A stretch of DNA of 64,000 nt from Terriglobia bacterium (GTDB taxonomy: Bacteria > Acidobacteriota > Vicinamibacteria > Vicinamibacterales > CAVVIG01): assembly GCA_020073005.1 (NCBI GenBank), contig JAIQFX010000012.1:1-64000 (forward strand). Direction: 5' to 3'. The first letter of the stretch is position 1, and each line of letters begins with the position of its first letter. The position numbers were made by a program, and so were the translations under genes. Positions 46,808 through 57,316 of this stretch are shown here, in pieces. Below the pieces are notes generated by a model. That model was given only the letters and a program-made list of their open reading frames with translations, was not told where the DNA came from and did no database searches.

Positions 46808-49486
46808 TTGAGATACATCGCCCCGAAAGACGCCGCCGACCTCGACGCCACCGAAACGCGCGAGTGGCTGGATTCGCTCGATTATGTCCTGCAAAGCGGC
46901 GGGCCGGCAAAGGTCGCGCGCCTGTTGCGTGAACTGACCGTCCACGCGCGGCAGAACGGCGTCAAGATGCCGTTCACGGCGAACACGCCCTACATCAACA
47001 CGATCGCCGCCGACGAGCAGGCGCTGATGCCCGGCAGCCCGGATCTGGAGCGCCGCATCAAGAGCCTGGTGCGCTGGAACGCCGCGGCGATGGTCGTCCG
47101 CGCGAACAAGGCCGAGGAAGGCATCGGCGGGCACATCTCGACCTACGCGTCGGCCGCGACGCTCTACGAAGTCGGCTTCAACCATTTCTTCCGCGGCCAC
47201 GGCGAGGGCAGCGACGGCGACGTGATTTTCTTCCAAGGCCACGCCGCGCCCGGCATCTACGCGCGCGCGTACCTCGAGGGCCGCATCGACGAATCGCACC
47301 TCGAGAACTTCCGCCGCGAGACCAAACCCGGCGGCGGCCTGTCGTCGTACCCGCATCCGTGGCTGATGCCGGATTTCTGGGAGTACCCGACGGTGTCGAT
47401 GGGCCTCGGGCCCCTGATGGCGATCTACCAGGCGCGCTTCATACGCTACCTCGAGGATCGCGGGCTCAAGCCGCACTCGGACGCGAAAGTCTGGGCGTTC
47501 CTCGGCGACGGCGAGACCGACGAGCCCGAAGCGCTCGGCGCGATCACGCTGCCGTCGCGCGAGAAGCTGGACAACCTGATCTTCGTCATCAACTGCAACC
47601 TGCAGCGCCTCGACGGCCCGGTCCGCGGCAACGGCCAGATCATTCAGGAGCTCGAGGCCGCGTTCCGCGGCGCGGGCTGGAACGTGATCAAGGTGCTGTG
47701 GGGCCGCGACTGGGATCCGCTGCTCGCCAAGGATCGCGACGGCCTGCTGGTCAAGCGGATGGGCGAGATCGTCGACGGCCAGTATCAGAAGTACGCGGTC
47801 GAGTCGGGCGCCTACATCCGCGAGCACTTCTGGGGCGCCGATCCGCGGCTGCTGGAGATGGTCAAGCACCTCTCCGACGATCAGCTCCGGAAGCTGACGC
47901 TCGGCGGCCACGATCCGATCAAGGTGTTCAACGCCTACAAGGCGGCGGCCGAGCACAAGGGCGAGCCGACGGTCATCCTGGCGCGTACTATTAAAGGGTA
48001 CGGCCTCGGCGAGGCGGGTGAAGGCAAGAACATCACCCACCAGCAGAAGAAGATGAACGAAGACGAGCTGCGGGCGTTCCGCACCCGCTTCGGCATCCCG
48101 ATTTCAGACGCGGAAGTCGGCCACACGCCGTTCTACCGGCCCGCCGAGGACAGCATCGAGATCAAGTACATGCGCGAGCGTCGTCAGGCGCTCGGCGGCT
48201 ACGTTCCCAGCCGCAAGAACCGGAGCACGCCGCTGGCGCCGGTGGCGGCCGAGGTGTTCGAAGAATTCCACAAGGGCACCGACGGCCGCAAGGCGTCCAC
48301 GACGATGGTCTTCGTGCGGCTGCTGTCGAAGCTGCTGCGCGACAAGGACATCGGCAAGCTGGTCGTGCCGATCGTCCCCGACGAAGCGCGGACGTTCGGC
48401 ATGGAGGCGCTCTTCCGGCAGGTCGGCATCTACTCGCACGCCGGCCAGGTGTACGAGCCGGTCGACATGGACACGCTCCTGTACTACAAGGAAGCGTCCG
48501 ACGGCCAGATTCTCGAGGAAGGGATCAACGAAGCCGGATCGCTGTCGTCGTTCATCGCGGCCGGCACGGCGTACGCGACGCACGGCGTCAACACGATCCC
48601 GTTCTTCATCTTCTACTCGATGTTCGGCTTCCAGCGGATCGGCGATCTGATCTGGGCCGCGGCCGATTCGCGGACGCGCGGCTTCGTGCTCGGCGGCACG
48701 GCGGGCCGGACGACGCTCGCCGGCGAAGGGCTGCAGCATCAGGACGGCAACAGCCATCTGCTCGCGTATCCGGTGCCGAACCTCGTCGCCTACGATCCCG
48801 CCTTCGCGTACGAGCTCGCGGTCATCATCGAGGACGGCATCCGCCGGATGTACATCGATCAGGAGAGCATCTTCTATTACCTGACGGTGATGAACGAGCA
48901 GTACGCGATGCCGGAGATGCCGGCCGGCGCGCGCGAAGGAATTCTCAAGGGCCTCTATCGCTTCCGCGCTTCGTCTACGCCAACGGCGAAACTGCGCGCG
49001 CAGCTCTTCGGCAGCGGCGCGATCCTGCCGGAAGTGATCAAGGCGCAGGAAATTCTCGAGTCGAAGTACGACGTCGGCGCGGACGTCTGGAGCGTGACGA
49101 GCTACGGCGAGCTCTACCGCGACGGCCACGCGTGCGAGCGCTGGAACATGCTGCACCCCGGCGGGACGCCGCGCGTGCCGTACGTGACGCAGCAGCTCGG
49201 CAACGCGCAGGGCGTGCTGATTGCCGCGTCCGACTACGTGAAGGCGCTGCCCGATTCGATCGACCGCTGGCTGCCGCGCCCGCTGACGGCGCTCGGCACC
49301 GACGGCTTCGGCCGCAGCGAGAACCGCGCGGGCCTGCGCGAGTTCTTCGAAGTCGATTACCGCTACGTCATCGTCGCGACGCTCGCGGCGCTGGCGCGCG
49401 ACGGCAAGGTGAAGGCGTCGGTGGTCGAGCAGGCCATCGCGGCGCACAACATCAATCCCGAGAAGGCGAACCCGGCGATCTCTTGA
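46808..49486 (+). CDS. aceE: Pyruvate dehydrogenase E1 component (homodimeric AceE type)
   Basis: Thiamine-diphosphate enzyme that decarboxylates pyruvate and acetylates the lipoyl group of E2. TPP motif in GDGETDEPEALGAITLPS then NCNLQRLDGPVRGNG, with GGHISTYASAATLYEVGFNH near the N-terminus and FGRSENRAGLREFFEV at the C-terminus, all of AceE type. I prefer TTG 46808 (AAAGGA 10 nt upstream), giving 892 residues, close to E. coli AceE (887); GTG 46727 would precede or overlap the likely promoter (TACAAT 46719-46724). First gene of aceE-aceF-lpdA; stop and aceF start overlap in TGATG. Confidence 0.95.
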   Translation: MRYIAPKDAADLDATETREWLDSLDYVLQSGGPAKVARLLRELTVHARQNGVKMPFTANTPYINTIAADEQALMPGSPDLERRIKSLVRWNAAAMVVRANKAEEGIGGHISTYASAATLYEVGFNHFFRGHGEGSDGDVIFFQGHAAPGIYARAYLEGRIDESHLENFRRETKPGGGLSSYPHPWLMPDFWEYPTVSMGLGPLMAIYQARFIRYLEDRGLKPHSDAKVWAFLGDGETDEPEALGAITLPSREKLDNLIFVINCNLQRLDGPVRGNGQIIQELEAAFRGAGWNVIKVLWGRDWDPLLAKDRDGLLVKRMGEIVDGQYQKYAVESGAYIREHFWGADPRLLEMVKHLSDDQLRKLTLGGHDPIKVFNAYKAAAEHKGEPTVILARTIKGYGLGEAGEGKNITHQQKKMNEDELRAFRTRFGIPISDAEVGHTPFYRPAEDSIEIKYMRERRQALGGYVPSRKNRSTPLAPVAAEVFEEFHKGTDGRKASTTMVFVRLLSKLLRDKDIGKLVVPIVPDEARTFGMEALFRQVGIYSHAGQVYEPVDMDTLLYYKEASDGQILEEGINEAGSLSSFIAAGTAYATHGVNTIPFFIFYSMFGFQRIGDLIWAAADSRTRGFVLGGTAGRTTLAGEGLQHQDGNSHLLAYPVPNLVAYDPAFAYELAVIIEDGIRRMYIDQESIFYYLTVMNEQYAMPEMPAGAREGILKGLYRFRASSTPTAKLRAQLFGSGAILPEVIKAQEILESKYDVGADVWSVTSYGELYRDGHACERWNMLHPGGTPRVPYVTQQLGNAQGVLIAASDYVKALPDSIDRWLPRPLTALGTDGFGRSENRAGLREFFEVDYRYVIVATLAALARDGKVKASVVEQAIAAHNINPEKANPAIS

Positions 49487-50796
49487 TGGCGACTGATTTC
49501 ACTCTTCCAGAACTGGGCGAGAATATCGCCGCGGGCGATGTTCTCCGCATCCTCGTCAAACCCGGCGACATGCTCGCGAAAGATCAGCCGGTGCTCGAGC
49601 TCGAGACCGACAAGGCGACGATCGAGGTGCCCTCGTCCGTCGCCGGCCAGGTGAAAGAGATCAAGGTCAAGGCCGGCGACAAGGTGAAGGTCGGCCAGGC
49701 CATCCTTTCGCTCGAGGATGGCGGCCTTGTCCCGCCGCCGCCCGCAGCCGCGAAGGTCCAGCGGGCGGAGCCACCGAAGGCCGCCGCGCCGCCTCCCGCG
49801 CCGGAACCTGTCGCGCGGCAGGACAAAGTCGTCGACATCAGCCGCGGCGCGCGCGCGGCGGCCGAGCCCGCGGTCAGTTCAGAGTTTCCACCCGCGCCGG
49901 CGGCGCCGTCGGTCCGCCGCATGGCGCGCGAGCTGGGCGTCGACATCAATCAAGTGCCCGGCACCGAGGCCGGCGGCCGCATTTCGGTCGAGGACGTGAA
50001 GGCCCACGCGAAGCGGCTGCTCGCGGGCGTGAGCCGCGGCGTCGGCGGAGCGGCGCCCGTCAGCGCCGTCGCGCTGCCGGATTTCTCACGCTGGGGCGAT
50101 ATCGAGCGCCAGCCGATGCGCGCGGTCCGCCGCAAGACCGCCGAGCATTTGAGCGCGGCGTGGGCGGCGATCCCGCACGTCACGCAGGGCGATCTCGCCG
50201 ACATCACGGCGCTCGACGAGTTGCGCAGGAAGTACACGAAGCAGGTCGAGGCGGCGGGCGGCAATCTCACGGTGACGGCCATCGCCACGAAGGTCGTTGC
50301 GGCGGCGCTGCGCGTCTTCCCGCAGTTCAACGCCTCGATCGATTTCGGCGCCGACGAGATCATCCTCAAGAAGTACGTGAACATCGGCATCGCCGTCGAC
50401 ACGGATCGCGGGCTGCTGGTGCCGGTCATCCGCGACGCCGATCGCAAGAACATCGTCCAGCTCTCGGTCGAGCTGAGCCAGCTCTCCGAGAAGGCGCGCA
50501 CGCGCAAGATCTCGCTCGAGGAGATGCAGGGCGGCTGCTTCAGCATCTCCAACCTCGGCGGCATCGGCGGCACCTACTTCACGCCGATCGTGAACGCGCC
50601 GGAAGTGGCGATCCTCGGCATCTCGCGCGCGCGCATGGAGCCGGTGTTCAGGGACGGCGCGTTCGTGCCTCGCTTGATGCTGCCGCTCGCGCTGTCGTAC
50701 GACCACCGCGTCATCGACGGCGCCGACGGGATCCGGTTCCTCCGTTGGGTGGTCCAAGCCCTCGAGGAGCCGTTCGTGCTGGCGCTTCAAGGATGA
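49486..50796 (+). CDS. aceF: Pyruvate dehydrogenase E2, dihydrolipoyllysine acetyltransferase
   Basis: A 436-residue E2. It has one lipoyl domain (residues 1-77, Lys43 in ETDKATIEVP), an Ala/Pro-rich linker (about 80-140), a peripheral-subunit-binding domain (about 141-176, SVRRMARELGVDINQVPGT) and a catalytic domain with HRVIDGADG (His407). E. coli AceF has three lipoyl domains; one is usual elsewhere. ATG overlaps the aceE stop; the stop overlaps the lpdA start. Lipoylation would need LipA (59372) or LipB/LplA; only LipA is in the window. Confidence 0.95.
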   Translation: MATDFTLPELGENIAAGDVLRILVKPGDMLAKDQPVLELETDKATIEVPSSVAGQVKEIKVKAGDKVKVGQAILSLEDGGLVPPPPAAAKVQRAEPPKAAAPPPAPEPVARQDKVVDISRGARAAAEPAVSSEFPPAPAAPSVRRMARELGVDINQVPGTEAGGRISVEDVKAHAKRLLAGVSRGVGGAAPVSAVALPDFSRWGDIERQPMRAVRRKTAEHLSAAWAAIPHVTQGDLADITALDELRRKYTKQVEAAGGNLTVTAIATKVVAAALRVFPQFNASIDFGADEIILKKYVNIGIAVDTDRGLLVPVIRDADRKNIVQLSVELSQLSEKARTRKISLEEMQGGCFSISNLGGIGGTYFTPIVNAPEVAILGISRARMEPVFRDGAFVPRLMLPLALSYDHRVIDGADGIRFLRWVVQALEEPFVLALQG

Positions 50797-52232
50797 TCTC
50801 CACGCAGCTTGTCGTCGTCGGCGGCGGGCCGGGAGGCTACGCCGCCGCGTTTCTCGCCGCGGATCTCGGTCTCCCGGTCGCGCTCGTCGATCCCGAAGTG
50901 AATCCGGGCGGCGTGTGTGTCTATCGCGGCTGCATTCCGTCGAAGGCGCTGCTGCACGTCGCCAAGCTCGTCGACGAATCGCGTCACGCGAAAGCATGGG
51001 GCGTCGAGTTCGGCGAGCCGAAGATCGATCTCGCCAAGCTGCGCGAGTTCAAGAACGCCGTCGTCGGCCGCCTGACGAGCGGCACCGGTCAGCTCGTCAG
51101 GCACCGCAAGGTCCAGTACCTGCAGGGCTACGCCGAGATCGTCGACGCGCACAGCCTGAAGGTGTCGTTGACCAGCGGCGCCGTCGAATCCGTCCAGTTC
51201 GAGCACGCGATTCTCGCGACTGGCTCAGTGCCGGCGATGCCGCCGATGCTGAAGGTTGACGATCCGCGCGTGATGGATTCGACGGGCGCGCTCGAGCTGC
51301 CCGACATTCCCAAGTCGCTGCTCGTCGTCGGCGGCGGCTACATCGGTCTCGAGCTCGGCAGCGTCTACGCCGCGCTCGGGAGCGCCGTGACCGTCGTCGA
51401 GATGACGCCGGGCCTCCTGCCGGGCGCCGATCGCGATCTGGTCGACGTGCTCGCGCGCCGCATCACGCAGACGATGAAGAGCGTGCTGCTCGAGACGAGC
51501 GTGGTGAAGATGAAGGCGGAGGCCAAGGGCATCCGGGTCGCGTTCGAGAGCATGCGCGGCGCCGCTCAAGGCGACGCAGGCAATGTCCCGAAGGAGCAGC
51601 TCTTCGATCGCGTGCTGGTGTCGGTCGGGCGACGGCCGAACTCGAAGATCCCGGGACTCGAGCGCACGCAGGTCCAGATCGATCAGCGCGGCTTCATCAT
51701 GGTCGACGAGCAGCGGCGCACGCACGAGCCGTCCATCTTCGCCATCGGCGACGTCGTCGGCGAGCCGATGCTCGCGCACAAGGCGTCGCACGAAGGGCGC
51801 GTGGCCGTCGAGGTCATCGCGGGCGAGAACGTGGCCTTTGCCCCGCGCGCGATTCCAGCGGTCGTCTTCACCGATCCCGAGCTCGCATGGTGCGGCCTGA
51901 CCGAGGCGCAGGCGGCGAAAGAGAATCGCGCGGTGACGATCGCGAAGTTCCCGTGGGCGGCGTCAGGCCGCGCGATCACGCTCGATCGGACGGACGGTCT
52001 CACCAAGCTCGTGATCGATCCCGAGAGCGAACGGCTGCTCGGCGTCGGCCTCGTCGGTCCGGGCGCGGGCGAGCTGATCGCGGAAGGCGTGCTCGCGATC
52101 GAGATGGGCGCGAACGCGACGGACCTGAAGCTGTCGATCCATCCGCATCCGACGCTGACCGAAACGATGATGGAGTCGGCCGAAGTGTTCTTCGGTCAGG
52201 CGACGCATGTCTACCGGCCGAAAAGAAAGTGA
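50793..52232 (+). CDS. lpdA: Dihydrolipoamide dehydrogenase (E3)
   Basis: A 479-residue FAD enzyme that reoxidises the lipoyl group of E2. FAD motif GGGPGGYAAA (10-19), redox disulfide CVYRGC (Cys42, Cys47) in place of the more common CLNVGC, NAD motif VVGGGYIGLELG, and the dimer-partner base HPHPTLTE at the C-terminus. ATG 50793 shares ATGA with the aceF stop, so translation is coupled. Completes the pyruvate dehydrogenase operon. A heptamer array with a hairpin follows and may end the transcript. Confidence 0.95.
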   Translation: MISTQLVVVGGGPGGYAAAFLAADLGLPVALVDPEVNPGGVCVYRGCIPSKALLHVAKLVDESRHAKAWGVEFGEPKIDLAKLREFKNAVVGRLTSGTGQLVRHRKVQYLQGYAEIVDAHSLKVSLTSGAVESVQFEHAILATGSVPAMPPMLKVDDPRVMDSTGALELPDIPKSLLVVGGGYIGLELGSVYAALGSAVTVVEMTPGLLPGADRDLVDVLARRITQTMKSVLLETSVVKMKAEAKGIRVAFESMRGAAQGDAGNVPKEQLFDRVLVSVGRRPNSKIPGLERTQVQIDQRGFIMVDEQRRTHEPSIFAIGDVVGEPMLAHKASHEGRVAVEVIAGENVAFAPRAIPAVVFTDPELAWCGLTEAQAAKENRAVTIAKFPWAASGRAITLDRTDGLTKLVIDPESERLLGVGLVGPGAGELIAEGVLAIEMGANATDLKLSIHPHPTLTETMMESAEVFFGQATHVYRPKRK

Positions 52233-52240
52233 AAACCTAG

Positions 52241-52303
52241 AACTGAAAACTGAAAACTGAAGAGAAGATCCTCAGTTTTCTCTTTTCAGTTTTCACTTTT
52301 AGC
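52241..52303. repeat. AACTGAA/TTTTCAG heptamer array forming a hairpin
   Basis: AACTGAA three times, GAGAAGA, TCCTCAG, TTTTCTC, TTTTCAG, TTTTCAC, TTTTAGC in 7-nt register. AAAACTGA and TCAGTTTT pair across GAGAAGATCC, followed by T-rich DNA: a terminator-like structure for lpdA. It also overlaps the TAA and last codon of the convergent small gene. Confidence 0.75.
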
Positions 52304-52493
52304 TTTCCGTCCTGGTCACCAGCCCCGTAGCCGTCCAGCGCAGGAAATCCGACGCGACCAGCTGTTCGATGACGACGCGGCACGTTTCGTCCTCCAGTCC
52401 CCACAATCTGGTCGCCTGAGCCGGCGTCAGCCGCAGGCCGGGCATCTCCAGAAACTCCTCGCGCACGCGCCAGACGACTCGTTCAAGTTCCAT
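52299..52493 (-). CDS. Small winged-helix-like hypothetical protein
   Basis: A 64-residue protein (MELERVVWRVREEFLEMPGL at the start) with a predicted helix-turn-helix (LTPAQATRLWGLEDETCRVVIEQLVASDF) and a short beta-wing end (LRWTATGLVTRTES). I recognise the pattern from short acidobacterial proteins of unknown role, possibly DNA-binding. ATG 52493 is preferred over ATG 52568, where the extra residues are unlike the family. It lies between lpdA and the NifA-type regulator gene. Last codons lie in the heptamer array. Confidence 0.7.
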   Translation of the reverse strand: MELERVVWRVREEFLEMPGLRLTPAQATRLWGLEDETCRVVIEQLVASDFLRWTATGLVTRTES

Positions 52494-52615
52494 GGCGATC
52501 TTGGCGAGCAAAATGCAGTCCACGCGCTGGAACGCCGGCAGTCGGCGGGCGACTCGCGGATTTCCCAAGGAATTCTAATGATCCGGACGCGGCCCGCCGG
52601 TGCGTCCTCAAGTGA

Positions 52616-52652
52616 GTCAGACATTTATGTTTGGAAACTAATGACGTCTGAC
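52616..52652. promoter_or_regulatory. Inverted repeat upstream of the NifA-type regulator
   Basis: GTCAGACATT ... AATGACGTCTGAC: 7-bp arms GTCAGAC/GTCTGAC plus inner ATT/AAT, with a 20-nt AT-rich middle. A second small palindrome, CTACGTAG, lies at about 52727-52734, just after TTGACA. Candidate operator; the rest of 52494-52744 shows nothing else. Confidence 0.4.
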
Positions 52653-52744
52653 ACAAACGTCCCGCGGACGCCAAAGGCTCCAGCAAGCGCGGCGTCCAGG
52701 TTACGACAATAATGTTTGACATCTACTACGTAGAGACGGGAATG

Positions 52745-52750
52745 TAGGAT
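52745..52750 (+). promoter_or_regulatory. -10 box TAGGAT, 7 nt before regulator ATG 52758
   Basis: TAGGAT, 7 nt, then ATG 52758. Supports this start over ATG 52749, which lies within the box. A TTGACA lies 23 nt upstream, too far to be a standard -35. Confidence 0.4.
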
Positions 52751-52757
52751 GGAAACC

Positions 52758-54348
<1,591 letters not shown>

Positions 54349-54350
<2 letters not shown>

Positions 54351-54392
54351 GGCAGGTCGGGCGGGTAGGGCGGGTGGGTCAGTAAGTTAGGT
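54349..54392. repeat. G-rich nonamer array after the NifA-type gene
   Basis: GTCGGGCGG-GTAGGGCGG-GTGGGTCAG in 9-nt register, same GTRGGKCNG consensus as at 2921 and within ypdA. Begins in the TAG stop of the regulator gene. Confidence 0.75.
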
Positions 54393-54451
54393 GGAGTACG
54401 CGGCTTCGGTTGAAGTAGCATGAGCGCCCCACGTTCTTCCCGGAGGCGCTC

Positions 54452-54967
54452 GTGCCGATGCCTGTCCACGTTCACGTCAACGTCAACCAGTCCGACCAGC
54501 ATCACGACGTCGAGCCGCGGCTGCTCCTCGTCCACTACCTGCGCGACGTCTGCGGCCTGACGGGCACGCACGTCGGCTGCGAAACCAGCCTGTGCGGCTC
54601 GTGCACCGTGCTCGTCGACGGCAAGGCCGTCAAGTCCTGCACGATGTTCGCCGTGCAGGCGGACGGCTCCGCGGTCACGACGGTCGAAGGCCTCGCGAAG
54701 GACGGCCAGCTGCACCCCGTCCAGCAGGGCTTCTGGGAATGCCACGGCCTGCAGTGCGGCTTCTGCACGCCGGGCATGATGATGGCGTCGGTCGCGCTGC
54801 TCGCGCAGACCGCGAAGCCCAGCCGCGAACAGATCACCGAAGGCCTGCGCGGCAACCTCTGCCGCTGCACCGGCTACTCCCACATCATTGACGCCGTGAA
54901 TCACGCCGCCGCGCACGGTGGCGTCCGGCTTCAGCCGGACTCAGCGCAGGGGGTGGCCCGTGGCTGA
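54452..54967 (+). CDS. CoxS-like [2Fe-2S] subunit of a molybdenum hydroxylase
   Basis: A 171-residue iron-sulphur subunit. Ligands of the plant-type cluster are Cys43, 48, 51 and 63 (VGCETSLCGSC); those of the second cluster are Cys102, 105, 137 and 139 (CGFC, CRC). GTG 54452 follows GGAGG by 5 nt. The last residues, HGGVRLQPDSAQ and beyond, are unlike the family and are translated from a GTGGCGTCCGGCTT palindrome (54917-54940) that seems to have moved the stop codon. Overlaps coxL by 8 nt, so they are cotranslated. Confidence 0.9.
   Translation: MPMPVHVHVNVNQSDQHHDVEPRLLLVHYLRDVCGLTGTHVGCETSLCGSCTVLVDGKAVKSCTMFAVQADGSAVTTVEGLAKDGQLHPVQQGFWECHGLQCGFCTPGMMMASVALLAQTAKPSREQITEGLRGNLCRCTGYSHIIDAVNHAAAHGGVRLQPDSAQGVARG
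54917..54940. repeat. Palindromic element GTCCGGCTTCAGCCGGAC at the coxS 3' end
   Basis: GTGGCGTCCGGCTTCAGCCGGAC, homologous to the copy at 6602 within the S9 peptidase gene. Encodes the terminal, family-atypical residues of CoxS. Confidence 0.7.
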
Positions 54968-57296
54968 CGCCAACACGACGCCCTACGTCGGCCGCGCGAT
55001 GAAGCGGATCGAAGATCCGCGTCTCATCACGGGCGCCGGCACCTACACCGACGATCTCCGGCTCTCCGGCATGGTGCACGCCGCGATTCTGCGCAGCCCG
55101 CACGCGCACGCGCGCATCAAGAAGATAGACACGGCCGCCGCCAGGGCGATTCCCGGCGTGGTGGCCGTCCTGACCGGCGCCGACGTCAACGCGTCGTGCG
55201 GCTTCGTCCCGTGCGCCGCGTCGATGCCCGATCTCAAAGCGCCGAAGCACACGGTGCTCGCCGGCGATCGCGTGTACTTCGTCGGGCACGCCGTGGCGGT
55301 CGCCATCGCGTCCGATCCGTACGTCGCGCGCGACGCGATCGACGCGATCGACGTCGACTACGACCCGCTCCCCGTCGTCGCGAACGCGGAAGACGCCGTC
55401 AAGAGCGGATCGCCGCTGACGCATCCCGACCTCGGCACGAACGTCGCCTACACGCACAACGTCTCGGGCGGCGGCAACATCGACGAGGCGTTCCGGAAGG
55501 CCGATCGCATCGTCAAGCATCGTCTGTATCACCAGCGGCTGACGCCGATGCCGATCGAGCCGCGCGGCGTCGTCGCCTCGTATCACGCGGGCGAGGGCGC
55601 GCTGACGTTGTGGACCTCGACGCAGATCCCGCATCTCATCCGCACGCTCCTGCCGGGAATGATCGGCGTCCCGGAAAACAAGATGCGGATCGTCGCGCCG
55701 GAAGTCGGCGGCGGCTTCGGCGCCAAGCTGAACGTCTACGCCGAAGAGGCGCTCATCTCGCACCTCGCGATGCGTCTCCACACGCCGGTGAAGTGGATCG
55801 AGTCGCGGCGCGATAACGCCTCGGCGACGATTCACGGCCGCGATCAGATTGGCGAGTACGAGGTCGCCGTCAAGAACGACGGCACGATTCTCGGTCTCAA
55901 GTCGAAGACGATTGCGGATCTCGGGTCATACTTGCAGCTGCTGACGCCGGCGGTGCCGACGCTGACCGGCCTCGTGCTGACCGGCTGCTACAAGATTCCG
56001 GCGGTCAAGATGGAAATCGTCGGCGTCTACACGCACAAGATGGCGACCGACGCGTACCGCGGCGCCGGCCGGCCGGAAGCGACGTATTTGATCGAGCGGC
56101 TGATGGACGTCATCGCGCAGGAGCTGAAGATCGATCGCCTCGAGCTCCGGCTGAAACACTTCCCGGCGCCTGGCGATTTTCCGTTCCCGACCTCGTGCGG
56201 CCTTGTCTACGACAGCGGCAACTACGCCGCGGCGCTGACCAAAGCGAAACAGCTCGCGAACTGGGATCAGCTGCTCAAGGACCGCGCCGCCGCGCGCGCG
56301 GCGGGGAAGCTGTCCGGCATCGGCGTCTCGACCTACGTCGAGATCTGCGCGATGGGGCCGTCGAAGGCGATGCCGGCCGGCGGCTGGGAGTGGGGCTGCG
56401 TCCGCATGGAGATTTCGGCGAAGGTCACCGTGATCACCGGCGTGTCGCCGCACGGCCAGGGCCAGGAGACGACGTTCGCGCAGATCGTCGCCGATCGCAT
56501 CGGCGTGCCGATTGAAGATGTCGTCGTGATGCACGGCGACACCGCCGTCGCGCACTACGGCCGCGACACGTACGGCAGCCGCGGCACGGCGGTCGGCGGC
56601 ACGGCCATCGTGATGTGCATCGACAAGATCCTCACGAAGGCGAAAATCCTCGCCGCGCACCTCTTCGAGACGACCGTGGATCACGTCGTCTTCGAGAAGG
56701 GGACGTTCACGTCGCCCGGCGTCACGAACCGCGTGATCACGTGGCCCGAGCTGGCCGGCGAGTTCTACGTCGCGAAGAATCTGCCGGCGGATCTCGAGCC
56801 CGGTCTCGAAGCGTCGAGCTTCTTCGAGCCGCAGAACTTCACGTTCCCCTTCGGCACGCACATCGCCGTCGTCGACGTCGATCGCGACACGGGGCAGGTG
56901 ACGATCACCAAGTACGTCGCCGTCGACGACTGCGGACCGCAGATCAATCCGTTGATCGTCGAGGGGCAGGTGCAGGGCGGCATCGCGCACTCGATCGGCC
57001 AGGTCCTCTTCGAGCAGACGATCTACGACGAGGACGGCCAGCTGGTCACGGGCGAGTTCATGGACTACGCGATCCCGCGCGCGCACGACATTCCGGACTA
57101 CATCCTCGGCAGCACCGTGACGCCCTCGCCGGTCAATCCGCTCGGCGTGAAGGGCGTCGGCGAGGCCGGCACGATCGGCGCGACGCCGGCGATCGCCAAC
57201 GCGGTGATGGACGCGCTCGAACCGCTCGGCATCACGCACATGAATCTGCCGCTGACGCCGGAGAAGGTGTGGCAGGCAATCAAAAGTAAGAACTGA
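54960..57296 (+). CDS. CoxL-like molybdopterin-binding large subunit (form II CODH/xanthine-dehydrogenase family)
   Basis: A 778-residue catalytic subunit of a molybdenum hydroxylase with Mo-pyranopterin-cytosine dinucleotide. The active-site loop is AYRGAGR (365-371), the form II type; form I CO dehydrogenases have AYXCSFR. The conserved active-site Glu is Glu735 in GVGEAGTIG. Substrate is therefore not certain: form II proteins include aldehyde, xanthine, nicotine and other heterocycle hydroxylases as well as claimed CO oxidisers. GTG 54960 overlaps the coxS stop. Its last codons and stop lie in a heptamer array that also holds the coxM start. Confidence 0.9.
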   Translation: MADANTTPYVGRAMKRIEDPRLITGAGTYTDDLRLSGMVHAAILRSPHAHARIKKIDTAAARAIPGVVAVLTGADVNASCGFVPCAASMPDLKAPKHTVLAGDRVYFVGHAVAVAIASDPYVARDAIDAIDVDYDPLPVVANAEDAVKSGSPLTHPDLGTNVAYTHNVSGGGNIDEAFRKADRIVKHRLYHQRLTPMPIEPRGVVASYHAGEGALTLWTSTQIPHLIRTLLPGMIGVPENKMRIVAPEVGGGFGAKLNVYAEEALISHLAMRLHTPVKWIESRRDNASATIHGRDQIGEYEVAVKNDGTILGLKSKTIADLGSYLQLLTPAVPTLTGLVLTGCYKIPAVKMEIVGVYTHKMATDAYRGAGRPEATYLIERLMDVIAQELKIDRLELRLKHFPAPGDFPFPTSCGLVYDSGNYAAALTKAKQLANWDQLLKDRAAARAAGKLSGIGVSTYVEICAMGPSKAMPAGGWEWGCVRMEISAKVTVITGVSPHGQGQETTFAQIVADRIGVPIEDVVVMHGDTAVAHYGRDTYGSRGTAVGGTAIVMCIDKILTKAKILAAHLFETTVDHVVFEKGTFTSPGVTNRVITWPELAGEFYVAKNLPADLEPGLEASSFFEPQNFTFPFGTHIAVVDVDRDTGQVTITKYVAVDDCGPQINPLIVEGQVQGGIAHSIGQVLFEQTIYDEDGQLVTGEFMDYAIPRAHDIPDYILGSTVTPSPVNPLGVKGVGEAGTIGATPAIANAVMDALEPLGITHMNLPLTPEKVWQAIKSKN

Positions 57297-57316
57297 AAAG
57301 TGAAAAGAGAAAAGTA
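57282..57316. repeat. AAAAGTG heptamer array spanning the coxL stop and coxM start
   Basis: AAAAGTA-AGAACTG-AAAAGTG-AAAAGAG-AAAAGTA in 7-nt register. The first units code for the CoxL C-terminus and contain its TGA. The last unit supplies the A of the coxM ATG (57316); AAAAGAG may act as a weak ribosome-binding site. Confidence 0.8.

Noticed and set aside
54351-54451. Sigma-54 (-24/-12) promoter for the Cox-type genes under the upstream NifA-type regulator
   Set aside because: No convincing GG-N10-GC site is visible in the 101-nt spacer; the spacer starts with a nonamer array.
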